A stretch of 64,000 bases of DNA from Halonotius sp046719765 (GTDB taxonomy: Archaea > Halobacteriota > Halobacteria > Halobacteriales > Haloferacaceae): NCBI RefSeq assembly GCF_046719765.1, contig NZ_JABEBY010000006.1, positions 62,001 to 126,000 on the forward strand, written 5' to 3'. Position numbers and translations under genes: made by a program. The stretch's first letter is position 1. Every line of letters starts with the position of its first letter. The notes under the pieces are model-generated. The model saw nothing but the letters and a program-made list of their open reading frames with translations. It had not been told where the DNA came from and made no database searches. Below are positions 16,790 through 26,864 of this stretch, one piece after another.

Positions 16790-18846
16790 CGCCGCCGCCA
16801 GCGACCGCCCCAACCCGGATCGGCGTCGACGTGGGCGGGACGTTCACCGATGTTGTCCTCGTCGTCGACGGCGACCGCTACACCGCAAAAGTGCCGACGA
16901 CCGCCGATCAGAGCGTCGGCGTTCTCGACGGAATTGAAAAGGCCTGCGACGCCGCCGGGGTCGATCCCGCCGACATCGACGCGTTCGCACACGCGATGAC
17001 CGTCTCGGTCAATGCCCTCCTTGAGCGCAACGGGGCGAAAACCGCACTGGTCACGACCGCGGGCTTCCGCGATGTGCTGGAGATCGCCCGACAGGATCGC
17101 CCGGATCTCTACGATCTCAACGTCACCAAAGCCGACCCGCTTGTCCCCCGCAATCGTCGCTTCGAGATCGACGAACGCGCGACCACGGAGGGTATCGAAC
17201 AGCGGGTCGATCCAGACGAGGTGCGCGACCTCGCAAGCGACATCGCGGCTACCGACGCCGAAAGCGTCGCTGTCTGTCTGCTCCATGCCTACGCTCATCC
17301 CGAAAACGAACAGCGCGTCGCCGAGATTCTCCGCGAGGAACTCGCGGTGCCCGTGTCAGCCTCCCACGAAGTGCTCCCGGAGTTCCGGGAGTTCGAACGA
17401 ACCGCCACAACCGCTGTCGACGCCTACGTCACCCCCGCCATCGAAGGCTACCTCACCCGGCTCACCGACCAGGCGACCGACGTCGGCGTCCCCGACCCAC
17501 GCGTCATGCAGGCCAACGGCGGGATCGCCGACAGCGAGACCGTCAGCGACCACGCCGTCTCGACGACGCTGTCCGGCCCCGCGGCTGGCGTCGTCGGCGC
17601 GGCGGCGACGGCGGCGGACGCTGACGCGACCACCGACGCGGCCGCCCCGAGCGTCGTCACCTTCGATATGGGTGGCACCTCAAGCGACGTGAGCCTCGTC
17701 CGCGACGGCCAAGCCGAACGCACGACCGAGGCTGAGATCGACGGTATCCCGATCTGGACGCCGATGGTCGACGTGACGACCGTCGGCGCGGGCGGCGGCT
17801 CGATCGCGTGGGTCGACAGCGGCGGCGCGCTCCGGGTCGGCCCCGAGTCGGCGGGCGCGGATCCTGGCCCGGCCTGCTACGGCCGCGGCGGCGACCGCCC
17901 GACGGTCACCGACGCCAACGTCGTCCTCGGTTACATCGGCGACGACACCGCCCTCGGCGGCGAACTCACGCTGGATGTCGAGGCCGCCCACGCTGTGCTC
18001 GGCGATCTCGCCCGCGAGGCCGACCTCCCGGATGCCGCAGCCGCGGCTCGCGGCGTCGTCAGGGTCGCCAACGCAACGATGACGCGAGCGATCCGCTCGG
18101 CGACGGTCGAACGCGGTCACGACCCCCGCGAGTTCGACCTCGTGGCCTTCGGAGGCGCGGGGCCGATGCACGCCGCCGCGCTCGCCGCCGACCTCGATAT
18201 GGATCGCGTGGTCGTCCCCGCGCCGGCCGGCGTCCTCTCGGCGTACGGCCTGCTCGCGGCCGACGAAACCCACGACGCCGTTCGAACAGTAACGCAGCCG
18301 CTCGCCGACAGCGATCCCGAAGCAATCGATGCGATCTACGACGAGTTGATTGAGTCCGTGCTGGCCGACACATCCGAACCGGCGGCCGCCACTATCAAGC
18401 GCGCCGCCGACTGCCGGTACGACGGCCAGAGCTTCGAACTCACCGTCGCTGTCGACGATTTTTTGCCGGAATCGGTTGCCGAGGCCTTCGATGCAGCCCA
18501 CGAGCGCGCCTACGGCTATACCCTCTCCGCGCCGGTCGAACTCGTGAACCTCCGCGTGACCGCGACCATCGAGGGGTCGCCACCCGAAATCGACCATGAC
18601 GGCGGGGGCAACGCCGTCGTCGGCAGCCGCGAGGCGGTCTTTCCGACGGCCGACGGCGACACCGGAGCGCGCATGTCAGCCACCATCTACGACCGGTCGA
18701 AACTCGCTGCCGAGGCGACGGTAGACGGGCCGGCGATCCTCAAACAGGCCGAAAGCACCACCGTCGTCCCGCCCGACTGGCGGGGCCGGATTCGCGGCGA
18801 CGGCGCGCTCGTGATGCGGCGGGACGAGAAGGTGAGAGACCAATGA
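16786..18846 (+). CDS. hyuA: Hydantoinase/oxoprolinase family protein, subunit A (HyuA)
   Basis: The 686-aa protein belongs to the HyuA/OplA family, ATP-dependent enzymes opening hydantoin, N-methylhydantoin or 5-oxoproline rings. The N-terminal ASKHA-type phosphate loop is RIGVDVGGTFTDVVLVVDG (about residues 8-26). The second nucleotide-binding block reads VVTFDMGGTSSDVSLV, followed by VGAGGGSIAWVDSGGALRVG, then GPACYGRGGDRPTVTDAN, and FGGAGPMHAAALAADL. It overlaps gfcR and hyuB with ATGA junctions on both sides, so all four genes gdh-gfcR-hyuA-hyuB may be read as one unit. The real substrate cannot be told from sequence; 5-oxoproline would connect with glutamate metabolism. Confidence 0.9.
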   Translation: MTPPPATAPTRIGVDVGGTFTDVVLVVDGDRYTAKVPTTADQSVGVLDGIEKACDAAGVDPADIDAFAHAMTVSVNALLERNGAKTALVTTAGFRDVLEIARQDRPDLYDLNVTKADPLVPRNRRFEIDERATTEGIEQRVDPDEVRDLASDIAATDAESVAVCLLHAYAHPENEQRVAEILREELAVPVSASHEVLPEFREFERTATTAVDAYVTPAIEGYLTRLTDQATDVGVPDPRVMQANGGIADSETVSDHAVSTTLSGPAAGVVGAAATAADADATTDAAAPSVVTFDMGGTSSDVSLVRDGQAERTTEAEIDGIPIWTPMVDVTTVGAGGGSIAWVDSGGALRVGPESAGADPGPACYGRGGDRPTVTDANVVLGYIGDDTALGGELTLDVEAAHAVLGDLAREADLPDAAAAARGVVRVANATMTRAIRSATVERGHDPREFDLVAFGGAGPMHAAALAADLDMDRVVVPAPAGVLSAYGLLAADETHDAVRTVTQPLADSDPEAIDAIYDELIESVLADTSEPAAATIKRAADCRYDGQSFELTVAVDDFLPESVAEAFDAAHERAYGYTLSAPVELVNLRVTATIEGSPPEIDHDGGGNAVVGSREAVFPTADGDTGARMSATIYDRSKLAAEATVDGPAILKQAESTTVVPPDWRGRIRGDGALVMRRDEKVRDQ

Positions 18847-20606
18847 AGGGTGAAAACGACATCGACCCGGTCACGCTCGAAGTCCTGCGGAACCAGTTCG
18901 AGAGTGTCGCCGACGAGATGGGCCAGGTGCTCATCCGCGGCGCGTACTCGCCGAACATCACCGAACGCCAGGACTGCTCGACGGCGGTCTTCGACGCCGA
19001 CGGCCGGATGGTCGCCCAGGCCGAACACATCCCCGTCCACCTCGGCGCGATGCCCGAAGCCGTCGATGCCGTCCTCGATCACGACCCCGCACCCGGCGAC
19101 GTGTTCATTCTCAACGACCCCTTCGCCGGCGGGACGCACCTGCCGGACGTGACGCTGGTCGCGCCCATCGCGCCGCGCGAGGAGATCATCGGCTACGCCG
19201 TCTCGCGGGCCCACCACGCCGACGTTGGCGGGATGACCCCCGGCAGTATGCCCGCCGGCGCGGAGGAGATCTATCAGGAGGGGCTGCGGCTCCCGCCGAC
19301 GCGGCTCGTCGACGCCGGCGAGCGCAACGAGGAACTGTTCTCGCTGGTTCTCGCCAACGTCCGCAACCCCGACCAGCGACGGGCCGACTTCCGCGCCCAG
19401 CTTGCGGCCACCGAACGCGCCGAAGCGCGACTCGCTGACCTGATCGACGACCACGGCTACGACCGCGTTCTCGATGGGTTCGACGCCGTCATCGACTACT
19501 CGCGTGAGCGGATTCAGGAGTCGATCAGCGACCTGCCGGACGGTACCTACCGCGCCAGCGACGTGCTGGAGGGCGACGGCGTCACGGACGACGATATCGA
19601 GATTCAGGCGGCCGTCATCGTCGACGGCGCGACGATCACGGTCGATTTCGCGGGAACGGCCGCACAGGTTGCCGGCAACTGCAACGCGCCGCTGTCGGTC
19701 GCAAAGAGCGCGGTCTACTTCGTGATCCGCTGTATCACCGACCCGGAAATCCCGCCGAACCACGGCTGCTACGAGCCGGTGAGCGTCGACGCGCCGGAGG
19801 GCAGTCTGTTGAACCCGGAGCCGCCCGCCGCCGTCGTCGGTGGCAACGTCGAGACCAGCCAGCGCGTGACCGATGTGGTCTTTCTCGCGCTCGCCGAGGC
19901 CGCGCCCGACCGCGTGCCGGCGCAGGGCCAGGGGACGATGAACAACCTCATCATCGGCGGCCGCGGCGGCGAGTTCGCCTACTACGAGACTATCGGCGGC
20001 GGCTTCGGCGGCCGCGCGAGCGCCGACGGGATGGACGGCGTGCAGGTCGGGATGACGAACACCCTGAACACGCCGGTCGAGGCCCTAGAGGCCGAGTATC
20101 CGCTGCGAGTCGAACGCTACGCGCTGCGGCCTGGTTCGGGCGGCGACGGCACGCATCGGGGCGGCCTCGGGCTCGAACGTCGCCTGCGCGTCCAGCAGGC
20201 CGCGACCGTCTCGCTGCTCACGGAGCGACGCCGCCACGCGCCGCAAGGTGTTGATGGCGGCGAGCCGGGAGCTACGGGTGAGAATCTGCTACAGCTGCCG
20301 GGCGAGGAAGAGAAATCAGTGGCCGCGAAGACGACTGTTGACGTGCCGGCCGATACCGTGGTTACGGTGCGAACGCCTGGCGGTGGCGGCCACGGTGATC
20401 CGAGCGAGCGAGACGTTGCGAAGCGAGAGCAAGACCGAATCGACGGCAAGATAGGTGACGAAGGCGAGCGCGACAAGTGGGATGGATTCGGCGCGCTCTC
20501 CGATTCGGCTGACAATATCCGCGAGGGGATGGAGCAAATCCGTGAGGAGATGCGTGAGGAAATGGGGCCTGATAGTAGCGACCAACCGAACCGTCGTCAG
20601 GAGTAG
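18843..20606 (+). CDS. hyuB: Hydantoinase/oxoprolinase family protein, subunit B (HyuB)
   Basis: The 587-aa HyuB/OplB partner of HyuA starts MKGENDIDPVTLEVLRNQFE. Family blocks: RGAYSPNITERQDCSTAVFD, GDVFILNDPFAGGTHLPD, SRAHHADVGGMTPGSMPAG, and late GGGFGGRASADGMDGVQVGM. The C-terminal end also has PGGGGHGDPSERD, the typical last motif. A charged tail of about 60 residues rich in Glu, Arg and Lys follows. The ATGA overlap with hyuA and a GGTGAG ribosome site in the hyuA end indicate coupled translation. It is the last gene of the run, with its end close to convergent guaAA. Confidence 0.9.
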   Translation: MKGENDIDPVTLEVLRNQFESVADEMGQVLIRGAYSPNITERQDCSTAVFDADGRMVAQAEHIPVHLGAMPEAVDAVLDHDPAPGDVFILNDPFAGGTHLPDVTLVAPIAPREEIIGYAVSRAHHADVGGMTPGSMPAGAEEIYQEGLRLPPTRLVDAGERNEELFSLVLANVRNPDQRRADFRAQLAATERAEARLADLIDDHGYDRVLDGFDAVIDYSRERIQESISDLPDGTYRASDVLEGDGVTDDDIEIQAAVIVDGATITVDFAGTAAQVAGNCNAPLSVAKSAVYFVIRCITDPEIPPNHGCYEPVSVDAPEGSLLNPEPPAAVVGGNVETSQRVTDVVFLALAEAAPDRVPAQGQGTMNNLIIGGRGGEFAYYETIGGGFGGRASADGMDGVQVGMTNTLNTPVEALEAEYPLRVERYALRPGSGGDGTHRGGLGLERRLRVQQAATVSLLTERRRHAPQGVDGGEPGATGENLLQLPGEEEKSVAAKTTVDVPADTVVTVRTPGGGGHGDPSERDVAKREQDRIDGKIGDEGERDKWDGFGALSDSADNIREGMEQIREEMREEMGPDSSDQPNRRQE

Positions 20607-20621
20607 CCGTAGCGACGGAGT

Positions 20622-21179
20622 CTAACTCGACCCCTCGCAGATATCCCGGAAGTTCTCGAAGACCTCCTCGCCGCGTTCGGTGTGGATGACTTCGGGGTGC
20701 CACTGGACGCCGTAGAGGTCGCGGTCGGTGTCGCTCATCGCTTCGATCCCACACACGTCGGAGGTTCCCGTCCGGCTGAAGCCCTCGGGGAGCGTCTTCA
20801 CCTCGTCGGCGTGGCTCGCCCAGACGCGCGTGTCGGGGGCGAGTGAGCCGATCAGCGGGTCGTCGTCGTCGGTGATCTCGACGGTCACGTCGGCGTAGCC
20901 GCCGTACTCGCCGCCGCCGACGCTACCGCCGAGTTCCTCGGCGATGAGTTGCATCCCGAGACAGATGCCGAGAACGGGTTCCTCGCGGTCGAGGTATTCT
21001 GCTGATCGGCCGGCGCGATCCATGTCGGGGCCACCGGAGAGGACGAAGCCGTCAGCCTCGACCTCCGCTGGGTCAACATCGTTGTCGACGAGGTCGGCGT
21101 CGACGCCGAGATCGCGGAGCGCGCGCTGCTCCAGATGGGTAAACTGCCCGTGGTTGTCGATAACCGCAATGCGAGTCAT
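20622..21179 (-). CDS. guaAA: GMP synthase glutaminase subunit
   Basis: The 185-aa class I amidotransferase supplies ammonia to the separate archaeal GMP synthase ATP-pyrophosphatase subunit (not in the window). The nucleophile Cys is in LGICLGMQLIAEELGG (about residues 75-90) and the His-Glu pair is in GVQWHPEVIHTERG. The oxyanion region FVLSGGPDMDRAG is present. The size and the opening RIAVIDNHGQFTHLEQRALRDLG match archaeal GuaAA rather than the fused bacterial GuaA. It ends 15 bases from the convergent hyuB. Confidence 0.92.
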   Translation of the reverse strand: MTRIAVIDNHGQFTHLEQRALRDLGVDADLVDNDVDPAEVEADGFVLSGGPDMDRAGRSAEYLDREEPVLGICLGMQLIAEELGGSVGGGEYGGYADVTVEITDDDDPLIGSLAPDTRVWASHADEVKTLPEGFSRTGTSDVCGIEAMSDTDRDLYGVQWHPEVIHTERGEEVFENFRDICEGSS

Positions 21180-21273
21180 GGATACTGTTGATGGGTAGGG
21201 GCCAAAAGCAAACCGGAACTGGATCGCTGGCTGGTCGTTCGGTCACATTCCCCGTTAAACGGTGAGCGAAGCC

Positions 21274-21975
21274 TCAGTCGGCAGCAACACGGTCGCTTCG
21301 AACCTCGGCGACGAAGGCCAGAAAGTTGTCGAACAGCTGTTTGGCCTCACAGGCCGCCGCGTAGTTCGATTCGGTGATGCCGTCGAGCACCTCCTGGATC
21401 CGTTCTTCCGAGAGTTCGTCTTTGCTTTTTGTTACCGTTTCAGCGGTCTGCATGTCGTACTCGGGATGAAACTGGACGCCGATGGCGCGATCCTTTCGGA
21501 AGCCGTGGATGCCGTAGTCGTTTTCGGCGAAGACGGTCGCCCCCGGCGGCGGCTCGGAAACACGATCCGAGTGGGTGGTAAAGACGGTCATCGATTCGTC
21601 GATCCCCGCCAGCAGTCGGTTCTCGCCGTCGTGGTCGACAGTCCGATAGCCGATCTCGTATTCGCCCATATCCTCGACGCGGCCGCCGAGCACGTCGGCC
21701 AGCAGTTGGTGGCCGTAACAGACACCGAGGGCCGGCAGGCCGGCTTCGACCGCGCCGCCGACCCACGTTTTCAGCCGGCCGATCCACTCCTTGTCCCAGT
21801 AGACTGACGCGCTGGAGCCGGTGACGACAACCCCATCGAAGGCGAAGTCGTCGGGGAGTTCGCCGTCCGGACACCGAAATTCGACAACGTCAGCGTCGAG
21901 TTCGCGGACGAAGTTCCGCTCGGTGTCGTCGGCCGCGTGTGCCGCATTCAACAGCGCGATCTTTGGCCGACTCAT
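21274..21975 (-). CDS. Stand-alone class I glutamine amidotransferase-like protein
   Basis: The 233-aa protein has the GATase1 fold. The nucleophile elbow is LPALGVCYGHQLLADVLGG (about residues 91-109) and the His-Glu pair is in AIGVQFHPEYDMQTAE. It also has VVVTGSSASVYWDKEWI in the oxyanion area. It is similar in layout to guaAA, its neighbour 94 bases downstream on the same strand, but clearly a different subfamily (GMP synthase-like amidotransferase). A C-terminal extension rich in Glu and Ala follows. The acceptor synthetase is not encoded nearby. It might hydrolyse gamma-glutamyl compounds; this would fit the gamma-glutamylcysteine synthase gene just upstream, but this is inference. Confidence 0.8.
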   Translation of the reverse strand: MSRPKIALLNAAHAADDTERNFVRELDADVVEFRCPDGELPDDFAFDGVVVTGSSASVYWDKEWIGRLKTWVGGAVEAGLPALGVCYGHQLLADVLGGRVEDMGEYEIGYRTVDHDGENRLLAGIDESMTVFTTHSDRVSEPPPGATVFAENDYGIHGFRKDRAIGVQFHPEYDMQTAETVTKSKDELSEERIQEVLDGITESNYAAACEAKQLFDNFLAFVAEVRSDRVAAD

Positions 21976-22060
21976 GCAACTTTTTCACACACGCCGCGAT
22001 GAAAAGCTGTTGTGTTGCTTCGATTCTGTTGACGCACGTTTGGTTTCCTCCGGAATTGGA

Positions 22061-23161
22061 TTAATCCGCTGTCATCGCCGGCGACTGCCGGACATCCTCG
22101 CGGAGCCGCGTCGCATACTCTAAGCGGAGCTTGCGGGCCGTTTCGTGGTTGATCGACCCCTCGTGGTCGAAGGTATCCGCGATCGGATCGAAGGCGTCCG
22201 GCTCAAAGCCCATCTGCGAGAGATACGCCGCCAGCGACTCGGTCAGCCCGTCTTCGATTGCGGTATCGACGTAGTCGGTGACAGTCTCGAACTCCGGGAG
22301 GACGATCCGCTCGTCGTCGACGTGTGGTGTGTCGCCGCCAATGTCGACAGTGCGGCCGTCCAGTTCACCGGCAACCGTGGCGAGGGTATCAGCCAGTTGG
22401 ACTGTTCGACTCGGGAGCGTCGTATCCGGCGACCGCCACTCGACGGTGCCGAACGCCTCACGCAGCTGTACCGGCGTCCACACCGCGCTTTCGGGATCGA
22501 AACACGACTCGAAGGTCGACTCGTTGATGCCGGCGTTGAGGGCTTGCTTGCGAAAACGGTCGTAACACGCCTGGAGGCGTCGATTCCAGTCTGCGCGATC
22601 ATCGACGTAGGGCCACAGCTCGCCTTGATTCCGCAGGTCGTCGTATGCGAGCCATCGGTAACATTTCGAGCGCGCCCCTGGGGCCATCGCCTTCCCGCGG
22701 AAGTGTCGTGCCGAATTGACCAAGGCCAAGGCCGGATCGAGCGCGATCAGCGTGTTGAGCTGGTCGACCGCCCGGCCGGGCTGCTGTTCGATGTGGATAT
22801 GCGTGCCGGCGCAGTGGCGGACGTACTGGAAGTCCTCGCCGACGACCTCGTTTTGGATCCGCGTTCGGTCGCAGGGGATCTCACGGATCTCCTCGTGGTT
22901 CAGCGGTGTTGCCAGCGGAACGAGTTGTTTGCCGATCTCGTCGCCGCGATCCAGCGCGGCTCTGATCCGTTCAAACAGCTCGCCACGGAGCTCGGCGGTC
23001 GACGTACAGGGCGTCGTCTTGATCTCAAGCATCGGCTCGACGAACTCCCGTTCGGCACCCGGAAGATCGATCAGCGAACCCGGCTGGGTGAGATCCCCCG
23101 CCTCGTCGACGACCCAGTATTCGACCTCGATACTCCGCTTGAGTGGTGCGTTCGATGTCAT
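22061..23161 (-). CDS. gshA: Glutamate-cysteine ligase (haloarchaeal GshA)
   Basis: The 366-aa carboxylate-amine ligase makes gamma-glutamylcysteine, the main low-molecular thiol of haloarchaea. Family marks: SIEVEYWVVDEAGDLTQPGS at the N-terminus (the Mg/Glu-binding strand), MLEIKTTPCTSTAELRGEL, RHCAGTHIHIEQQPGRAVDQ, and ARSKCYRWLAYDDLRNQ. Length agrees with the characterised haloarchaeal enzyme group. The gene stands alone on its strand with a TGTGAC-AAA-GTCACA palindrome about 43 bases upstream of the ATG. Assignment is strong. Confidence 0.9.
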   Translation of the reverse strand: MTSNAPLKRSIEVEYWVVDEAGDLTQPGSLIDLPGAEREFVEPMLEIKTTPCTSTAELRGELFERIRAALDRGDEIGKQLVPLATPLNHEEIREIPCDRTRIQNEVVGEDFQYVRHCAGTHIHIEQQPGRAVDQLNTLIALDPALALVNSARHFRGKAMAPGARSKCYRWLAYDDLRNQGELWPYVDDRADWNRRLQACYDRFRKQALNAGINESTFESCFDPESAVWTPVQLREAFGTVEWRSPDTTLPSRTVQLADTLATVAGELDGRTVDIGGDTPHVDDERIVLPEFETVTDYVDTAIEDGLTESLAAYLSQMGFEPDAFDPIADTFDHEGSINHETARKLRLEYATRLREDVRQSPAMTAD

Positions 23162-23479
23162 TGGAGATGATCAGCACTTATTTTCAGTCCGCCGGCCAGT
23201 CCGTGTGACAAAGTCACATACTGCACTACGCAGTTGGCACCAACAAAACACTTTGGACAATCAAATAAATATATCCTTAAATACTATTCATACTCACTGC
23301 TGTCGCCCTCTTTTTTGATATATGCGCCTCCAAACCGGGGATAATCTTTTCTATATTCAATAATGGGTGGCTTCCAACGAGCTAAAACGACAGATGCTCA
23401 CTACACAGCGTCTCACGGCGGTTCTGTGTCGTTACCGAGCATATCCCTGTGATACGGCCACCGGTTGATCGGTCGCCGA
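23162..23479. other. 318-bp intergenic region, AT-rich, no gene seen
   Basis: No supportable coding frame is present. The left part holds the gshA promoter (minus-strand AAAATAAG about 20-27 bases before its start) and a palindrome, listed separately. The centre (about 23250-23370) is AT-rich with several T-runs, including TTTTTT near 23312, which could terminate the VOC-family gene on the minus strand. Confidence 0.5.
23204..23218. promoter_or_regulatory. 15-bp perfect palindrome upstream of gshA
   Basis: TGTGACAAAGTCACA consists of two perfect 6-bp arms around AAA. It lies about 43 bases upstream of the gshA start codon, just beyond the presumed TATA/BRE, a position usual for archaeal activators. 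The regulator is unknown. Confidence 0.55.
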
Positions 23480-23905
23480 CTACAACGCCGTCGGATCGAA
23501 CCGGCTGTTGTGGCCGTTCCACTGTTCGCTGTCGTCGTCGCGGGTATCGAGATAGCATTCGACGCCGTTGCCATCCGGATCGTCGAAGTACAGCGATTTG
23601 CTGATCCCGTGATCGACCGACTGGACGCTGATATCTCGCTCCTGAAGCCACTCGTAACACGCCCGGAGCTCCGCCGGCGTGTCGAGTTCGAAGGCGACGT
23701 GGTAGAGCCCGCGGCTGTTCGGCGGTTGCGACGACGCGTCGGGGCGAGCCTGCAGTGCGAGGTCGTGGTGATGCTCGCCAAACGAGAGGAATACGTAGTT
23801 GCCCTGTCGTTCGGTGACCGACAGCGAACAGAGGTCGGTGTAGAACGCGACTGCCCGGTCGAGATCGCTGACGACCAAATGCATGTGGCCGAGATGCGAG
23901 CCCAT
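23480..23905 (-). CDS. VOC-superfamily (glyoxalase/extradiol dioxygenase-like) protein
   Basis: The 141-aa protein has two paired beta-alpha-beta-beta-beta modules. The probable metal ligands are His in HLGHMHLVVSDLDRAVAFY, His in RGLYHVAFELDT and Glu in DPDGNGVECYLDT, the pattern of catechol-2,3-dioxygenase-like VOC proteins. FDDPDGNG is the usual penultimate loop. The single-domain size suggests a homodimer. No aromatic degradation genes are adjacent, so the substrate is unknown; a glyoxalase or antibiotic-resistance-type role is equally possible. The ATG at 23905 gives a conserved-looking start. Confidence 0.8.
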   Translation of the reverse strand: MGSHLGHMHLVVSDLDRAVAFYTDLCSLSVTERQGNYVFLSFGEHHHDLALQARPDASSQPPNSRGLYHVAFELDTPAELRACYEWLQERDISVQSVDHGISKSLYFDDPDGNGVECYLDTRDDDSEQWNGHNSRFDPTAL

Positions 23906-23949
23906 ACGCGCCGCAGAGCCGGGCGCGTCATAGAACTACTGCTGGCGGA

Positions 23950-24474
23950 TTATCTCTCGAATCTATCGCGGGCCGACTGGAACTCTAACTCCTCGGCTTC
24001 GGCTGCTCGCCGTTGCTCCCGTTCGGCGATCGCTTCGGGATCGGGGTCGACATCGTCGTCGATGCGGGCAAACGACTGGTGCACCTTCGCGTGACACCAC
24101 CGACACAGCGCGACCGTGAGTTCGTGGCTGGCGTTGACAGTCTCCGGCTCGTCGGCGTCGCCGTAGGAGAGATGGTGTTCCTCGATCAGCGGGCGGCTCT
24201 CGTCGTGAGCGAGCCGCACCTCTTCGAGCCCGCACCGCCGACACGCGTCGTCGGTGGTCGTCCACCGATAGTGCGGGCAGGCCCGCCAGTCGCCCGTCTC
24301 GCCGACGTGGCAGGCGTAGTCGTCGGCCGCCCGCTCGCTGGCGAACTCGGGATCGACGCCGGCGTGATCGAGCGCGAACCGACACCGGCCGTCGTCGGTG
24401 AGGTGGTCGCAGAGCCCCGCCACGTCGTAGGGGTCGTCAACGCCGACGGGCGTGCCCTCGGGCGTCTCCTCCAT
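23950..24474 (-). CDS. Cys/His-rich HNH-like protein (DUF7097-like)
   Basis: The 174-aa protein starts MEETPEGTPVGVDDPYDVAG at the ATG 24474; an upstream in-frame ATG at 24609 would run through the divergent promoter and is rejected. The first half has the cysteines of GLCDHLTDDGRCRF, YACHVGETGDWRACPHYRW and DACRRCGLEEVRL. The second half reads IEEHHLSYGD, then ALCRWCHAKVHQS, which resembles an HNH endonuclease core with zinc-binding CxxC pairs. Haloarchaeal relatives are annotated only as a domain of unknown function (number from memory). Nuclease activity is inferred from the His-His...His motif. It is divergent from the DUF192 gene with a shared 50-base promoter gap. Confidence 0.68.
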   Translation of the reverse strand: MEETPEGTPVGVDDPYDVAGLCDHLTDDGRCRFALDHAGVDPEFASERAADDYACHVGETGDWRACPHYRWTTTDDACRRCGLEEVRLAHDESRPLIEEHHLSYGDADEPETVNASHELTVALCRWCHAKVHQSFARIDDDVDPDPEAIAEREQRRAAEAEELEFQSARDRFER

Positions 24475-24524
24475 GGCGGGCGTCGGCCCCCCAGAGCTAA
24501 ATATCGCCCGGCCGACCCCCCTGT

Positions 24525-24878
24525 GTGCAACTCGCTCACTGGCCGGAATCGGGTGGCGGCAGGCGGGATATCGCCAGCGACATCGAAACCGCGGATTCGT
24601 TTCTCGCACAGGCCCGTGGGCTGATGTTCCGACGGTCGCTAGCCGACGACGCGGCCCTCGTCTTTCAGTTCGACAGCGCGGCCAAGCGGGACGTTCACAT
24701 GCTTTTCGTCCCGTTCGCTATCGACGCGCTGTGGCTCGTTGACAACGAGGTCGTGGCGAAAAAGCGGCTGAAGCCGTGGCTCGGGCTTGGTCGGGCGGCG
24801 GCGGATACGCTGATCGAATTGCCCGCCGGCGCAGCCGAGGAAGTCGCTGTCGGTGATCGGGTGGCACTGGTCGAATAA
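24525..24878 (+). CDS. DUF192 family protein
   Basis: The 117-aa protein has the DUF192 core: A-RGLMFRRSLADDAALVFQF (about residues 30-49), then HMLFVPFAIDALWLVDNEVV and LIELPAGAAEEVAVGDRV. Function is unknown in the family. Unlike many DUF192 proteins it has no export signal, so it should be cytoplasmic. The GTG start at 24525 is supported by a TAAATATC element at about 24498-24505, which would give a leaderless message; there is no ATG in a suitable place. Confidence 0.82.
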   Translation: MQLAHWPESGGGRRDIASDIETADSFLAQARGLMFRRSLADDAALVFQFDSAAKRDVHMLFVPFAIDALWLVDNEVVAKKRLKPWLGLGRAAADTLIELPAGAAEEVAVGDRVALVE

Positions 24879-24924
24879 GCGGCCGTCTGTGTGCTCGTCT
24901 GTCCACTGCGGCGCAGACGGCAGC

Positions 24925-25043
24925 TTTATTTCCCTGTACGTGTGAAGAACTATGCACAATGGAGCCTACAGACTCCAGCGAGGATAGAGGAAGTCGGGGC
25001 AACCCGGCTGGCCGTGAAATCGCCCGGTGAATGGTATTTATCC
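24925..25043 (+). promoter_or_regulatory. Probable leuA promoter and ~90-base leader
   Basis: A TTTATT box at 24926-24931 predicts transcription starting near 24955, about 90 bases before the likely GTG start of leuA at 25044. The interval contains a small hairpin, TGGAG (24960-24964) with CTCCA (24973-24977), and a GC-rich GGGGCAACCCGG stretch. The leuA frame stays open upstream, but its codons lack the acidic bias of the protein. A long leader is unusual for a haloarchaeal gene and may have a control function. Confidence 0.4.
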
Positions 25044-26594
<1,551 letters not shown>

Positions 26595-26648
26595 TCTGTC
26601 TCCGTTTTTGCGGTTCAATCTGGGTAGGCAAGCAGGTGAGCCGCCCAG

Positions 26649-26784
26649 CCAACCGCTATTCCTGGTGGACTGAAAGGGCGAGGCTCTCTCGGCGAACCCC
26701 GGCGACGTAAGCACTGCAGGAGCGAGCGTAGCGAGCGACGAAGCGCGCAGCGAGCCGCGGGAGTCGAGAGAGCCGAGGGCTTTC
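26649..26784 (+). repeat. Dispersed ~136-bp stem-loop repeat, copy 1
   Basis: The element runs from CCAACCGC to CTTTC and has a second, inverted copy at 35612-35746, matching over nearly its full length with scattered changes. Its ends are complementary: GGCTCTCTCG (26682-26691) pairs with CGAGAGAGCC (26764-26773), and outer GAAAG pairs with CTTTC (26780-26784), with a 5-base mismatched section between. The middle is rich in GAGCGAGC-like segments. It lies between leuA and a small gene and encodes no evident protein. Confidence 0.8.
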
Positions 26785-26864
26785 CATACTTATACTCCTC
26801 ACTCAATTCTTCAGTACTATTTTCGAACCCGTACGTCTAAGAGCGATGCCGCTGAAACGCCGCT

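Noticed and set aside
24891..25043. Longer N-terminus for LeuA from 24891
   Set aside because: It would begin upstream of the presumed TATA box and adds basic, non-homologous residues.
26649..26784. Insertion sequence
   Set aside because: No transposase or remnant of one is found in either copy, and no target-site duplication is obvious; it is listed as a repeat only.
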